A stretch of 64,000 nt of DNA from positions 45,754 to 109,753 of the forward strand of contig NZ_JBGFGP010000124.1 of assembly GCF_041224545.1 (NCBI RefSeq), written 5' to 3'. The notes under the pieces are model-generated. The model did not search any database, had not been told where the DNA came from, and saw nothing but the letters and a program-made list of their open reading frames with translations. Below, one piece after another: positions 1 through 8,879 of the stretch. The position numbers and the translations under genes were made by a program. Source of the DNA: Sedimentitalea sp041224545 (GTDB lineage: Bacteria > Pseudomonadota > Alphaproteobacteria > Rhodobacterales > Rhodobacteraceae). Numbering within the stretch: position 1 is the stretch's first letter; each line of letters opens with the position of its first letter.

Positions 1-1731
1 CAGATCGTCGAAGGGAACGAACTTTGCTCGATCGGGGAGTACGGCGAGAACTACTTTTCGACCGATGACTTCGCCGACAAGGCCATCGCCATGCTCAAGG
101 CGCACAAGACGGCTGCACCCGACAAACCTTTTCTGATGTATTTCGCCACGAACGCGCCGCATACACCACACCACGCCAAGCCCGAGGACATGGCCAAGTA
201 CAAGGGCCGCTATGACGCGGGCTGGGATGCGATCCGTCGCGAACGCTATGCGCGCCAGAAGAAGATGGGCGTGATCGGGGATTGGGATTTGCCGGACTTG
301 TCGCCCGGCGTGCCGAAATGGGAAGACATGCCCGAAGACCAGCTCGACATCATGGCCGCCTACATGGAAATCTATGCCGGGCTCGTCGACAATACCGACC
401 AGAACATCGGTCGCCTCGTAAACGCGCTTGAAGAGATCGGCGAGCTTGAGAACACCCTGATCCTGATCACATCCGACAACGGCGCCTCTTCGATCGGGGG
501 CGACGACGGCGCAGCGAATTTCACCGAAAAGCGCGTCACGCAGCAGGAAAACCCCGAGCTTGCCCGCAGGATGCTGGAAACCGGCGCATTGGGCGCGGTC
601 AACACCTCGCCCGCCTACCCCAAGGGTTGGGGCAATGCCGGAAATACGCCCTTCCGCTTTTTCAAACGTACCCCGATGAACGGCGGTATCCGCGTTCCGC
701 TTGTCGCCCACTGGCCCGCCAAATTGCAGGACAAGGGCGCCATTCGCAGCGAATGGGTGCATGTTACGGATGTCATGCCCACCCTGCTGGACCTTCTGGG
801 CCTCGACTATCCTGCGCAGCACAATGGTTACCGCACCCGCACGCTGAACGGCGTCAGCTTTCTCGACGTGCTCATGGACGGCGCAGCCACGTCGAGACGA
901 TCCGAGCAATATTACGAACTCGAAGGCAACCGCGGCTACATAAGCGGGAAATGGAAGATCGCCTCGTTGCAACCGCCGGGCACAAAGATAGATCTCGACA
1001 ACTGGCTCCTGTTCGACATCGAGGCCGACCCGACCGAAATCGTCAATCTCGCGGCGGAGCATCCGGATGTGCTCAGGAACCTGATCGAGCGCTTTGATCA
1101 GGACGCGTTCGAGAACTATGCCTATCCGCTCGACAATCGCACTCTTGTGCGCGCGCTCACCCATGATCCGCACCGGATCAAGGATGTGAATCGCCCCTAT
1201 GTCTTCTATCAGGGCACGGAAAGCGTGCAGGCCGTTCAGGCCTCGGCGCTGTTTGCCGACCGTGACTATGAACTGACCTGTGACTTCGACCATGCAACCG
1301 GCATGGAAGGCGTGCTCTTTGCGCTTGGCGACAGCCTGCGCGGCTTTTGCGCCTTTGTGAAAGAGGGCGAACTGGTCGTTCACTATAACGGCGGTTTCCT
1401 CGTGAAACGCGATCTGCGGCTGCCGATCACCGACGGAAACCAGCGCCTGACCATCTCGCACAAGGCCAAGGGGCGCTTGCAGGGCGAGGCACATATCTCA
1501 CTCGCGAACGGTGCGAATGGCGATCTGAACATGTCGCCCTGCATCCTTTTTCTCAACGGCGAGGGTTTCGACGTGGGCCTTGATCGCAAGACCAAGGTAT
1601 CCGCCGAATGCGAGGGTCGCGGCACCTTCGAATACCCGGGCCGTATCAACTGGGTGAAGGTCGTTCCCGGCCCCCAGGCCCCCGGCAGCATGGTCAACCG
1701 CGCCGAGGCGCTGGCACAAAAGGACTGGTAG
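1..1731 (+). CDS. Sulfatase (arylsulfatase family), 5' end outside the window
   Basis: Hydrolyses sulfate esters; the substrate is not predictable. The frame is open from base 1, so the N-terminal part carrying the C-x-P-S-R formylglycine motif lies upstream of the window. The first internal Met, at 91, is not the start. Visible family features are NAPHTPHH early in the fragment, the metal-site segment LITSDNGASS near visible residue 160, GGIRVPLVAHWP, and HVTDVMPTLLDLLG. The last 200 residues form the usual C-terminal subdomain plus an extra beta-rich tail. A sulfotransferase starts 4 bases after the stop, so the two are probably co-transcribed. Family assignment is firm, substrate unknown. 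Confidence 0.9.
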   Translation, partial: QIVEGNELCSIGEYGENYFSTDDFADKAIAMLKAHKTAAPDKPFLMYFATNAPHTPHHAKPEDMAKYKGRYDAGWDAIRRERYARQKKMGVIGDWDLPDLSPGVPKWEDMPEDQLDIMAAYMEIYAGLVDNTDQNIGRLVNALEEIGELENTLILITSDNGASSIGGDDGAANFTEKRVTQQENPELARRMLETGALGAVNTSPAYPKGWGNAGNTPFRFFKRTPMNGGIRVPLVAHWPAKLQDKGAIRSEWVHVTDVMPTLLDLLGLDYPAQHNGYRTRTLNGVSFLDVLMDGAATSRRSEQYYELEGNRGYISGKWKIASLQPPGTKIDLDNWLLFDIEADPTEIVNLAAEHPDVLRNLIERFDQDAFENYAYPLDNRTLVRALTHDPHRIKDVNRPYVFYQGTESVQAVQASALFADRDYELTCDFDHATGMEGVLFALGDSLRGFCAFVKEGELVVHYNGGFLVKRDLRLPITDGNQRLTISHKAKGRLQGEAHISLANGANGDLNMSPCILFLNGEGFDVGLDRKTKVSAECEGRGTFEYPGRINWVKVVPGPQAPGSMVNRAEALAQKDW

Positions 1732-1735
1732 GCAC

Positions 1736-2929
1736 ATGAGCGACATCGAACAGCGTATCCGCACGCATTTCCCGCAACTCGTCGAACAGATGAACGCCGT
1801 ACCCGAGGAATTTGCGCCGGGCTGGCTCAAGGTGGCTGCCCGCCGGAACATCGGCCTCGACGATTTCGGCCCCGACATCTTCGAAGAGCCGCTGGAACGG
1901 CTCTGCAACTCGGTCAACCGGGATGCCAATCTCAACGTCTACGGGCGGATGCTGCTCGCCGGCATGATCACGACGCAGCTGGAAAACCGTCTGCTGATGC
2001 AACGCCTTCGCGCGGCGGGCGCGCTTGGACCGCGTCCGACCCCACCCATTATCGTGACCGGCCTGCCGCGCACCGGGACGACCTTTCTGCACCGGCTTCT
2101 GGCCTCCGATCCGAACCACGCCTCTCTGCCGTACTGGCAGCTCATGCGCCCGTTCTCGCGCGGTGAAAGCGATACGCCGGAAATGCGCCTCGCTGAGGCG
2201 AAAGCGGTGCTGGATGTGCGCCGCAAGATCACGCCCGAGCTTGATGGCGTGCATCTCATCCGTGCCGACCGCCCCGAAGAATGCATGTTCATGACCGCCA
2301 GTTCGATGCAATCGCGGCTCTACTGGAACCTGGCGCCGGTCTATTCGTTCATGGATTGGTACAATCAGGCCGACCGCACCGGTAAATACGTGGAATACAT
2401 TGAGGCGCTGTCCTACCTGCAGACGCAGTACCCGGGCCAGCGGCTTGTATTGAAAGCACCCGATCACGTGGATGGTCTCGCTGAATTGCTGGACGTGTTT
2501 CCGGAAGCGATTATTGTTCAGACCCACCGCGACATGTCGGAACAATTCGGCAGCTACATGAGCCTTGGCCGTGTCTCACGCAAGCTCTCGGTGAAGGCGC
2601 TCGACAGCGCGCGCGAGGTCGAGGCCATACTTGGGCTCACCGACAGTTCGATCACCCGCAATCTGGCCGCCCGCCAGCGCCACCCCGGAAAGATACTCGA
2701 CATCCGATATGCCGACCTGACGGCGGATCCGCTCGAATGCGTCGAAAAGATCTATGCCCACGCGGACATCGTATTTTCGGATGCCCAACGCACCGCCCTC
2801 GCCGCGCATCTTCAAGACAACACCAAAGGCAAGCATGGGGCGCATGACTACGACCTGTCGGAATTCGGGATGACCGTTTCTGAAATCAAGTCTCGCTACG
2901 CCGACTACGAATCGCGGTTCCTGACCTAA
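1736..2929 (+). CDS. Sulfotransferase family protein
   Basis: Predicted to transfer a sulfuryl group from PAPS to a hydroxyl or amine acceptor. The 397-residue protein has the 5'-phosphosulfate-binding P-loop VTGLPRTGTTFLHRLL at about residues 103-118. A second core strand, RLVLKAPDHVDGL, is followed by FPEAIIVQTHRD, which fits the 3'-phosphate-binding region. No signal peptide is seen, so it is cytoplasmic. It starts 4 bases after the sulfatase stop, which suggests coupled expression. Length and motif order fit the Sulfotransfer_3 type found in many marine bacteria. The acceptor is unknown. Confidence 0.87.
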   Translation: MSDIEQRIRTHFPQLVEQMNAVPEEFAPGWLKVAARRNIGLDDFGPDIFEEPLERLCNSVNRDANLNVYGRMLLAGMITTQLENRLLMQRLRAAGALGPRPTPPIIVTGLPRTGTTFLHRLLASDPNHASLPYWQLMRPFSRGESDTPEMRLAEAKAVLDVRRKITPELDGVHLIRADRPEECMFMTASSMQSRLYWNLAPVYSFMDWYNQADRTGKYVEYIEALSYLQTQYPGQRLVLKAPDHVDGLAELLDVFPEAIIVQTHRDMSEQFGSYMSLGRVSRKLSVKALDSAREVEAILGLTDSSITRNLAARQRHPGKILDIRYADLTADPLECVEKIYAHADIVFSDAQRTALAAHLQDNTKGKHGAHDYDLSEFGMTVSEIKSRYADYESRFLT

Positions 2930-3125
2930 CGAACGCCGCCTCGCAATTCGGAGCATGACCTGAATAAAAAACTCTTCTCTGCCGGCCCAAGGACGGCAAC
3001 GAGACGGCGCATGCCGAAAAAAAGCGCGGCGGCATTCACCCGGGTCCAGAGCATAAATGGCGCCTGAATCTCTGAATGGCGAGCGGAGCCGTTTCAGTGC
3101 TCCGCTCGATGTTGAGTGTTTTGCT

Positions 3126-4199
3126 TCAGTCGAGACCGAGTTGTTCGGCAAGACGCATGCCCGGATCAAGCACGCGAACCTCGTTCTCGTTGTATTCCGG
3201 CATGTTCTCCAGCTGGGATTGCGTGAACTCGGGCAGGATCAATTCATCTTCGCGGAGGATCAGCTTCTCCACGGGAACGGCGACTTCGTTCTCGCCCATT
3301 CCGAGAAAACCGCCAACGCCGATGATTGCGACGATCGTCTGTCCGCGCACGCCGATGAAGTCGACTTCGCCCACATCCTCGCCGGTTTCGGTCGCAACGC
3401 TACGACCGATCAGATCATCTGCCCGCCGGTTGAAAATAGGCAGCGGCTTGACGGATTCCTGATAGCGAGCGCGATCTTCGTTGGACATATTGCCAGCTTC
3501 GTCCGCATTGAAGTTTTCCATCACGACGCGGGCCTGCATCTGTTCGACATCGACATTCGCTTCGCCGCCATCGACCACGTTGACCTCGGGTTCTTCGCTT
3601 GTCACCGAGACATTCGCGGAGTCACCCTGTTCGACGTTTACCTGTGCATCTTCCTGGGTGACGTCGACCTGCGCTTCCTGCGCGTCGGAGATGTTCACCT
3701 GTGCCTCGCCTTTCTGGTACTCGATGCGCGGCTGTGCTTCCTGAATGGTAATTCTCGGTTCCGGGCGAATGAAACGTACTACCGGTTCGGGCTGATCAAG
3801 GTCGATGATCGGCTCACCGGTCTCTACATCGACCTGCGGCTTGGGGACCATCACCGTCACCACGGGTTCGGGGATCCGCACAGTGATCTGTGGCTGAGCC
3901 TGTTCGACCGTGATGATCGGGGCCTGCTGCCGTACGCGCACGGTGGGTTCAGGGACAACGACAGTGATTTCGGGTTGCGGCTGTTCAACCGTGACCACCG
4001 GCTGGCCCTGTGTCACTTCGACATTGGGATCAGGCACTGTCACGTTAACCGTGGCGTCTTCCTGCTCCACGACGACCTGGCCGCCCTCGGTCTGAACAAC
4101 GGTTTCTTCTGTCTTGTCATTGGATTGTGCAAGGGCACCGCTGGCGACAAATGCGCTGACGGCAACTGTACCCAAAAGCGTTTTGATTGGCTGTTTCAT
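3126..4199 (-). CDS. Secreted PRC-barrel protein with a long Val/Pro/Glu repeat region
   Basis: A 357-residue envelope protein. Residues 1-24 form a signal peptide ending in SGALA-Q. Residues about 35-235 are a low-complexity, strand-forming region of short repeats built on V-x-V and P-x-P cores, such as VTVEQPQPEITV, ITVEQAQPQITV and VNVEQGDSANVSV. These alternate with acidic residues and could stack into a beta-solenoid-like rod. A PRC-barrel domain follows, roughly residues 258-345 (RRADDLIGRSVATETGEDVG, then FLGMGENEVAVPVEKL). PRC barrels mediate protein or RNA contacts; a structural or adhesive envelope role is inference. It is monocistronic, with a long upstream gap. The strongly antisense-open frame opposite it is a composition artefact. 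Confidence 0.8.
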   Translation of the reverse strand: MKQPIKTLLGTVAVSAFVASGALAQSNDKTEETVVQTEGGQVVVEQEDATVNVTVPDPNVEVTQGQPVVTVEQPQPEITVVVPEPTVRVRQQAPIITVEQAQPQITVRIPEPVVTVMVPKPQVDVETGEPIIDLDQPEPVVRFIRPEPRITIQEAQPRIEYQKGEAQVNISDAQEAQVDVTQEDAQVNVEQGDSANVSVTSEEPEVNVVDGGEANVDVEQMQARVVMENFNADEAGNMSNEDRARYQESVKPLPIFNRRADDLIGRSVATETGEDVGEVDFIGVRGQTIVAIIGVGGFLGMGENEVAVPVEKLILREDELILPEFTQSQLENMPEYNENEVRVLDPGMRLAEQLGLD

Positions 4200-5096
4200 C
4201 TGTGGTCCTCTTTGCGAACGGCGAAAACGGTCGGCACTCTGCGCATCGGATTCCGTCTCCCCCGATCAATTTGAATTTCCGTGCGAATCCCGCCTGAGGC
4301 TGTTCGTCCGGAGCCCGGGATGGCAGGCTTGTCTACCCCCCGAGTCTGGGCATGAGGATAATTGGATTGCGCCCGAGGGCGTGCGGAGTGGCACTAAACT
4401 GGAACAAGAATTGGGCGTTTTATTCGCATCCAGACCGCGTTGCTGCACGACTCGGCGCCCGAGGGTCGTTTGGCCGATGCCATATCGAAAACCCGAAGCA
4501 CCGCATCAAGCGCGACAGGCGCTGCACCCTGACAGTCAAGTTGCGGAGCTTCGAATCCGTGTTGTCGCGATGCCCGTTTTGCCGTGCCTGACCCAATGGC
4601 GGCAGAGACCGCATACGATATGTCTTCGAAGGTAAGAAACTGCGGGCGTGCCACCTGAATTGAGCGACAGAGTCGCGCATGAAACGTCCGATTCACCCCT
4701 CTCAAGGACACCCGCATAAAGTGTGCGAACAACCTCTGTGCAGATGCGGATCAGGGTCAGATGAAAGCCCCGCATCGCTGACAACTCTGACGGTGCCTTC
4801 TGGTTCCCGATCGACGGCCCTCATAATTTCAAAATAAAATCAACTCTATAGACTGTTCTTTGGCCGTGATGACCCGGTTCGTCTTTTCAATCCGTCCACC
4901 TTTCGAGCCGCCCAAAATAGCTGCGGTGACTTCCCCGCACCGCACGAATCCACCGGAGCGAGGACGAGGAAAATATTTCTTTTGAATTCATGTATTTGGG
5001 TCTCTCGTTCAAGAAAAACTGCTATTTCGTTAATAATTTTGTATACTGAGTGGAAAAAAAATTGAATTTTAGAGAACAGCACAGGGAGGATCATCA
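4200..5096. other. Long intergenic region without a supported gene
   Basis: About 900 bases separate the divergent PRC-barrel gene and the small-membrane-protein operon. Short open frames on both strands have no recognisable motif, no credible ribosome site and conflicting overlaps. The stretch from about 4820 to 5090 is clearly more AT-rich than its surroundings, and should carry the promoter of the downstream operon. A TATACT hexamer lies at 5042-5047, but no good -35 partner stands at 16-18 bases. A strong ribosome site (GGGAGG) precedes the start at 5097. I see nothing else. Confidence 0.5.
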
Positions 5097-5393
5097 ATGA
5101 CAGACAGCATGAAATCCAGAATCAACCGAATGTATATGGGCGACGTTTTCTTCGCCTTCGGTTTCGTCGTCGTACTTTGGGCTGTGGTGATTTTCGTCTT
5201 CCTCAGTGTCGTGTCACTGATCGGGGGCGGAGCGATTTCCAATGTCCTACTGCTGGGCGCAGCCCTTGTGCTGCTTTTCAATACGGCCGCCATCATCGCG
5301 ATGATCCGGCACTACGCGCATGACAAGGATTTCATCTACGGCCTAGATATCCGCCATCTCGACGAGATGAAGCAGGTAAAGCGTCAGGGTTGA
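5097..5393 (+). CDS. Small membrane protein, two predicted TM helices
   Basis: A 98-residue protein of unknown function. Two hydrophobic segments lie at about residues 18-42 and 48-69 (FFAFGFVVVLWAVVIFVFL; VLLLGAALVLLFNTAAII). Charged tails follow, ending YGLDIRHLDEMKQVKRQG. GGGAGG stands about 9 bases before the ATG, supporting this start. It is the first gene of an operon with two more small membrane proteins and an APC permease, so a role as a permease accessory subunit is plausible but unproven. Confidence 0.7.
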   Translation: MTDSMKSRINRMYMGDVFFAFGFVVVLWAVVIFVFLSVVSLIGGGAISNVLLLGAALVLLFNTAAIIAMIRHYAHDKDFIYGLDIRHLDEMKQVKRQG

Positions 5394-5404
5394 GGAAAAC
5401 GGAT

Positions 5405-5782
5405 ATGAAAAAATTTTACGAGCCCCCCAAACAAAGCGGTATCGGGCAATTCTTCGATTCTGCCTTTCTCTTGGTACTGGTCTATGTCGCCCTGTTCGTT
5501 CCGCTGATTCTCGGACTGACAGGTGCGGGCAGTACAAATGACGTGCCCGAAACGATCAGTTGGGAAACGCTGGATCAGAACGAGGTCATGCAGGCCCAAT
5601 GGGAGAAGCTGGGCTACACCCCGGAGACCGCCGCAGAAATCATCACGACCAAATTCGACTACTCGATCAATCCGGTTCTTCTGATCATCACTGCGGTCGT
5701 GATCATCGGCTACTTCGTCTTCCTCGTCAAAGTTTCGGACAAGGAGTACCGCGACGTCATCAGGGAGAAGTTCGACTCCTGA
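5405..5782 (+). CDS. Small membrane protein, two predicted TM helices
   Basis: A 125-residue unknown membrane protein. I take the ATG at 5405 as start because GAGG stands about 9 bases upstream. A TTG at 5390 would extend it by five residues and overlap the preceding stop. One TM helix is near residues 19-38 (LLVLVYVALFVPLILGL). A periplasmic-type loop rich in Asp/Glu/Trp follows, then a second TM helix near 90-110 (PVLLIITAVVIIGYFVFLV). Middle gene of the three small membrane proteins before the permease. No family recognised. Confidence 0.68.
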   Translation: MKKFYEPPKQSGIGQFFDSAFLLVLVYVALFVPLILGLTGAGSTNDVPETISWETLDQNEVMQAQWEKLGYTPETAAEIITTKFDYSINPVLLIITAVVIIGYFVFLVKVSDKEYRDVIREKFDS

Positions 5783-5809
5783 AATGTGTCGAACGGGAAA
5801 GGGACAAAA

Positions 5810-5995
5810 ATGTGGATCATTCTGGAATACGCGGCCTGGGCGATATCGGGAGGATTGCTCCTTTGGATGTTGGCCGACGCGGCAAGGGTTAATCGCGAAT
5901 TCGACGAGGACGTGCTGTTGTCGTCACGCGAGGGGGTCGATGAGCTGATCGAGCACGGGGAAGTGCCGGAAGCGGAGGGGTCGAAAAATGACTGA
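5810..5995 (+). CDS. Very small single-span membrane protein
   Basis: A 61-residue protein starting MWIILEYAAWAISGGLLLWM, with one N-terminal TM helix and an acidic cytoplasmic tail (SREGVDELIEHGEVPEAEGS). The ATG at 5810 is chosen over the in-frame GTG at 5786 because GGGAAAGGGAC stands just upstream of it. Its 3' end overlaps the permease start at 5988 by 8 bases, so translation is probably coupled to the permease. Likely a permease partner or regulator; no family recognised. Confidence 0.6.
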   Translation: MWIILEYAAWAISGGLLLWMLADAARVNREFDEDVLLSSREGVDELIEHGEVPEAEGSKND

Positions 5996-7406
5996 TGGAA
6001 CTGCCAACGGAGCGGCTGCAAGCGGGGCTGCTGCAAGCGGTGACGAACGCGTCGGCCTGCTGCGTGTTCTGGGGCCGGTGCATGTCTGGGCGCTTGGCGT
6101 GGGCATCGTGCTTGTCGGTGAATTCATGGGCTGGAACTTTTCGGTCGGAAAAGGCGGGGCACTGGGTGCCCTGATCGCCTGCTGGATCATCGGACTGCTA
6201 TATACCTGCGTCGCGATGATCGATTCCGAGGTCACCTCGACGGTTGCCGCTGCCGGCGGACAATATGCGCAGGCCAAGCACATCATGGGACCGCTGATGG
6301 CGTTCAATGTCGGCCTGTATCTGGTGATGGCCTATACGATGCTTGAGGCCGCAGACGCGCTGATCGTCGGCGACCTTCTTGTCATCCTGGCCGAACAGAC
6401 AGGCTATACGGATCTCGACCCGAAACCCTTTGTGATCATGATCATCGCCTTTCTGGCCTTCATGAATTATCGCGGCGTGTTCATGACGCTGACACTGAAC
6501 TTCGTGATTACGGCGGCGGCCTTCGTCTCGATCATCATCCTGTTCATCGGCGTGCAACCATGGCAGCCGGGGGCAATCCTTCAGCATCAGGGGCTTTTGA
6601 CGGATCTGCCATATGGCTGGATCGGTGTGATTGCGGCATTCCAGTTCGGCATCTGGTACTATCTCGGGATTGAAGGCACCTGTCAGGCCGCCGAAGAAGT
6701 GCGCTCGCCCAGCCGTTCATTGCCGCTGGGAACGATGACCGGGATCATGACGCTGCTGATTGCGGCGACGTTGACATGGTATGTCTGTTCGGGGCTGCTG
6801 CCCTGGGAATATCTCGGCCAGGCAACCGTGCCGCTCTATGACGCGGCCCGCATGACCGGAAGCACGACCCTGCAGGTATTCCTGTTCGTCGGCACCATGT
6901 TTGCGGCCACCGCATCGGCAAACGGTTGTATCAACGATGCGTCCCGCGCGTGGTTCTCGATGGGCCGTGACCGTTATATGCCGCTTTGGTTCGGCGCCGT
7001 GCACCCACGGTACCGCACGCCTTACAGGTCGATCCTGTTCCTGATCCCGATTGCCGTATCCTTCGCGTTTACCGGCCTTCTCGACCAGGTGATCACCTTC
7101 TCGATCCTGTCGGGCCTTCTGGGCTATACTTTCATGCCGATCAACATGATCATGTTCCGCAAGAAGTGGCCGCTGGGCAGCATCCACCGGGGCTATGTGC
7201 ATCCGTTCCACCCGCTGCCGGCGATTGTGCTCATGGTGCTGTGCATCACCACGTTCTTCGCGACCTATCTGGGCTTCGGGACACAGTTGCTGGCCATGAT
7301 GTGCTTCTACATCATCGTGTCCTTGTGGTTCTCGATGCATCGTTACAAATATGTCCGGCGCGCCGATCAGTTCACGATGAACTGGCCAAAACCGCTGGGT
7401 TACTGA
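5988..7406 (+). CDS. APC-superfamily amino acid/amine permease (ethanolamine-permease-like)
   Basis: A 472-residue integral membrane transporter with about 12 TM segments and a short Ala/Gly-rich N-terminal tail. The first core helix contains GEFMGWNFSVGKGG, resembling the GDYFGWN pattern of ethanolamine permeases. A later segment, AAGGQYAQAKHIMGP, matches the conserved second-helix region of APC transporters. Expected to import an amine or amino acid by cation-coupled transport. It overlaps the upstream small membrane gene and is followed 12 bases later by a UspA-type gene. Family is firm; the ethanolamine-like substrate is only suggested. Confidence 0.82.
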   Translation: MTDGTANGAAASGAAASGDERVGLLRVLGPVHVWALGVGIVLVGEFMGWNFSVGKGGALGALIACWIIGLLYTCVAMIDSEVTSTVAAAGGQYAQAKHIMGPLMAFNVGLYLVMAYTMLEAADALIVGDLLVILAEQTGYTDLDPKPFVIMIIAFLAFMNYRGVFMTLTLNFVITAAAFVSIIILFIGVQPWQPGAILQHQGLLTDLPYGWIGVIAAFQFGIWYYLGIEGTCQAAEEVRSPSRSLPLGTMTGIMTLLIAATLTWYVCSGLLPWEYLGQATVPLYDAARMTGSTTLQVFLFVGTMFAATASANGCINDASRAWFSMGRDRYMPLWFGAVHPRYRTPYRSILFLIPIAVSFAFTGLLDQVITFSILSGLLGYTFMPINMIMFRKKWPLGSIHRGYVHPFHPLPAIVLMVLCITTFFATYLGFGTQLLAMMCFYIIVSLWFSMHRYKYVRRADQFTMNWPKPLGY

Positions 7407-7418
7407 GGAGTCGGCGTC

Positions 7419-7844
7419 ATGATGGACAGAATTCTATGTGCGATCGACGGGTCGAAAGCGGCGCAGAGAGCGGTCGATTTCGGCGTTGCCCTTGCAGAGA
7501 AATGCGGAGCGGAAATCCGGTTCATCACCGTATCGACCGTGTCCCAGGCAAGCGCCGCCGACAGCCCGTTTTGGGATACCAAGCTGTTCAATGCGGGCGA
7601 AGACCTGATCAGGAAAGAGCTTTCAGATGCGCTCGAACATGCCGCTGCCACATCCGTCAACGCGACCTGCGCCACCGTGCACGGTCGTGATGTGGCTGCG
7701 GCCATCGTCGGCTATGCGTTGCATGAGGGTTTTGACCACATCGTCATGGGATCGACCGGTCACACCGCCTTTGGCCGGTTGCTCACCGGGTCTGTCGTCG
7801 ATGATGTATTGAAGCGCAAGCATCCGCCAGTAACGGTCGTATGA
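7419..7844 (+). CDS. Universal stress protein, UspA family
   Basis: A single-domain 141-residue Usp. It opens with the typical strand ILCAIDGSKAAQRAV and ends with the ATP-binding signature GSTGHTAFGRLLTGSV (G-x2-G-x9-G-S/T), followed by PPVTVV. This pattern belongs to the ATP-binding subgroup. Its position after the permease, and the ATGA overlap with the next gene, suggest it tunes or senses the state of this transport operon. That role is inferred only from context. Confidence 0.9.
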   Translation: MMDRILCAIDGSKAAQRAVDFGVALAEKCGAEIRFITVSTVSQASAADSPFWDTKLFNAGEDLIRKELSDALEHAAATSVNATCATVHGRDVAAAIVGYALHEGFDHIVMGSTGHTAFGRLLTGSVVDDVLKRKHPPVTVV

Positions 7845-8509
7845 TGAGCGTCGCCGCCGCTTTTGCAGTGGTCGGGACCGCGGCGCTTGGTGCCCTCTAT
7901 ATCAAGGGAGCTCGGCACGAGAGATCGCGCCGGGCTATTCTGCTGGACAACTGTCTTGATCTGATCTCGCGGCCAGAGATCACGTTGGAACAAAACGGAT
8001 ATCCCGTTCTTTCAGGCAAGCGGGACGGATATGAAGCCGAGCTCAAGCTCTTGGCCGACACCATCCAGTTGCGCAAGTTGCCCGTCCTGTGGCTGATCGT
8101 GACAGTTCGGAGACCGCTGCCGATACCCGGCGTGTTGGACATGATGCTTCGGGCGAACAACACGGAATATTACTCTCCCCACGGTGAACTGGACGAAACA
8201 ATCCCGTTGCCCGAGGGATGGAACGATCAAATGACCATCCGCAGCGATAACGCAGAGGCTGTGGCCCCCCTGCTCGATCGCCTCAAGGCGCAGGTCGAAT
8301 ATTTCAACGAAGAAGCGCGCGGCAAGGAAATTCTGATTACGCCGAAAGGTATCAGACTGATCTACCGCATTGATGAGAGCGACCGGGGGCACTACCTCGT
8401 GACCCGACTGCCCAAATTCGAAAACGGAACCGTGGACCGGGAAACAGCCGACCGCCTGCTGGCGCAGGCCAAGGCTATCGGTGATATTGTAGAAGGATCT
8501 TTGCAATGA
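7841..8509 (+). CDS. Unknown protein with one N-terminal membrane segment
   Basis: A 222-residue protein of unknown function. Residues 4-22 (VAAAFAVVGTAALGALYI) could be a membrane anchor or uncleaved signal. The rest is a soluble alpha/beta domain with strands such as LPVLWLIVTVRRPLPIP and a C-terminal helix. Its start overlaps the Usp stop (ATGA) and its stop overlaps the next gene, so it is part of the same coupled operon. I recognise no catalytic motif. Confidence 0.65.
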   Translation: MMSVAAAFAVVGTAALGALYIKGARHERSRRAILLDNCLDLISRPEITLEQNGYPVLSGKRDGYEAELKLLADTIQLRKLPVLWLIVTVRRPLPIPGVLDMMLRANNTEYYSPHGELDETIPLPEGWNDQMTIRSDNAEAVAPLLDRLKAQVEYFNEEARGKEILITPKGIRLIYRIDESDRGHYLVTRLPKFENGTVDRETADRLLAQAKAIGDIVEGSLQ

Positions 8510-8787
8510 GCGAACAGGACCGCCCCCCATACCACCCGGCGCTGGTCATGGTCGTGTCGGCCTTCCTTACCGGCATGGGGCAGGTCATGAACGGGCAGCC
8601 CAACCGGGGCCTGATGATGGCGTTCACCGCATTGTCCCTTGCCTGGGTCAGCTACAACCTGACGACGCCGGACCACAGCTTTGTCGGCCGATACGCCGGC
8701 GGCTTCATGATCCACGCCATCGCATTCATGGACGCGTTCCGTGTTGCCCGCTTTCGTTGGCACGAATGGATCGTCAATTCCCGTTGA
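8506..8787 (+). CDS. Small membrane protein
   Basis: A 93-residue protein with two or three hydrophobic stretches (HPALVMVVSAFLTGMGQVMNG; LMMAFTALSLAWVSYN; GGFMIHAIAFMDAFRVA). The G-x-G-Q-x-x-N-G-Q-x-x-R-G pattern recalls small TM2-like or DUF membrane proteins. The first codon overlaps the preceding stop (ATGA). It is the last gene of the 5097-8787 operon. Function unknown. Confidence 0.65.
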   Translation: MSEQDRPPYHPALVMVVSAFLTGMGQVMNGQPNRGLMMAFTALSLAWVSYNLTTPDHSFVGRYAGGFMIHAIAFMDAFRVARFRWHEWIVNSR

Positions 8788-8879
8788 TCCGGCCGCTGCC
8801 CTCCCCTGACAAATCAAATTCAGCTATTTTGAGGTATGTTGCGGCGGTTTTGCCCTTCTACATCACTACGGCTTCAATT

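Noticed and set aside
3057..4274. 405-codon plus-strand frame opposite the PRC-barrel gene
   Set aside because: It is antisense to a protein with a clear signal peptide and PRC domain; it is His/Asp/Leu-rich shadow composition with no motif.
4394..4784. Overlapping short minus-strand frames in the 4200-5096 gap
   Set aside because: I tried to read them as transposase or zinc-finger remnants (a lone CPFC) but found no consistent family pattern.
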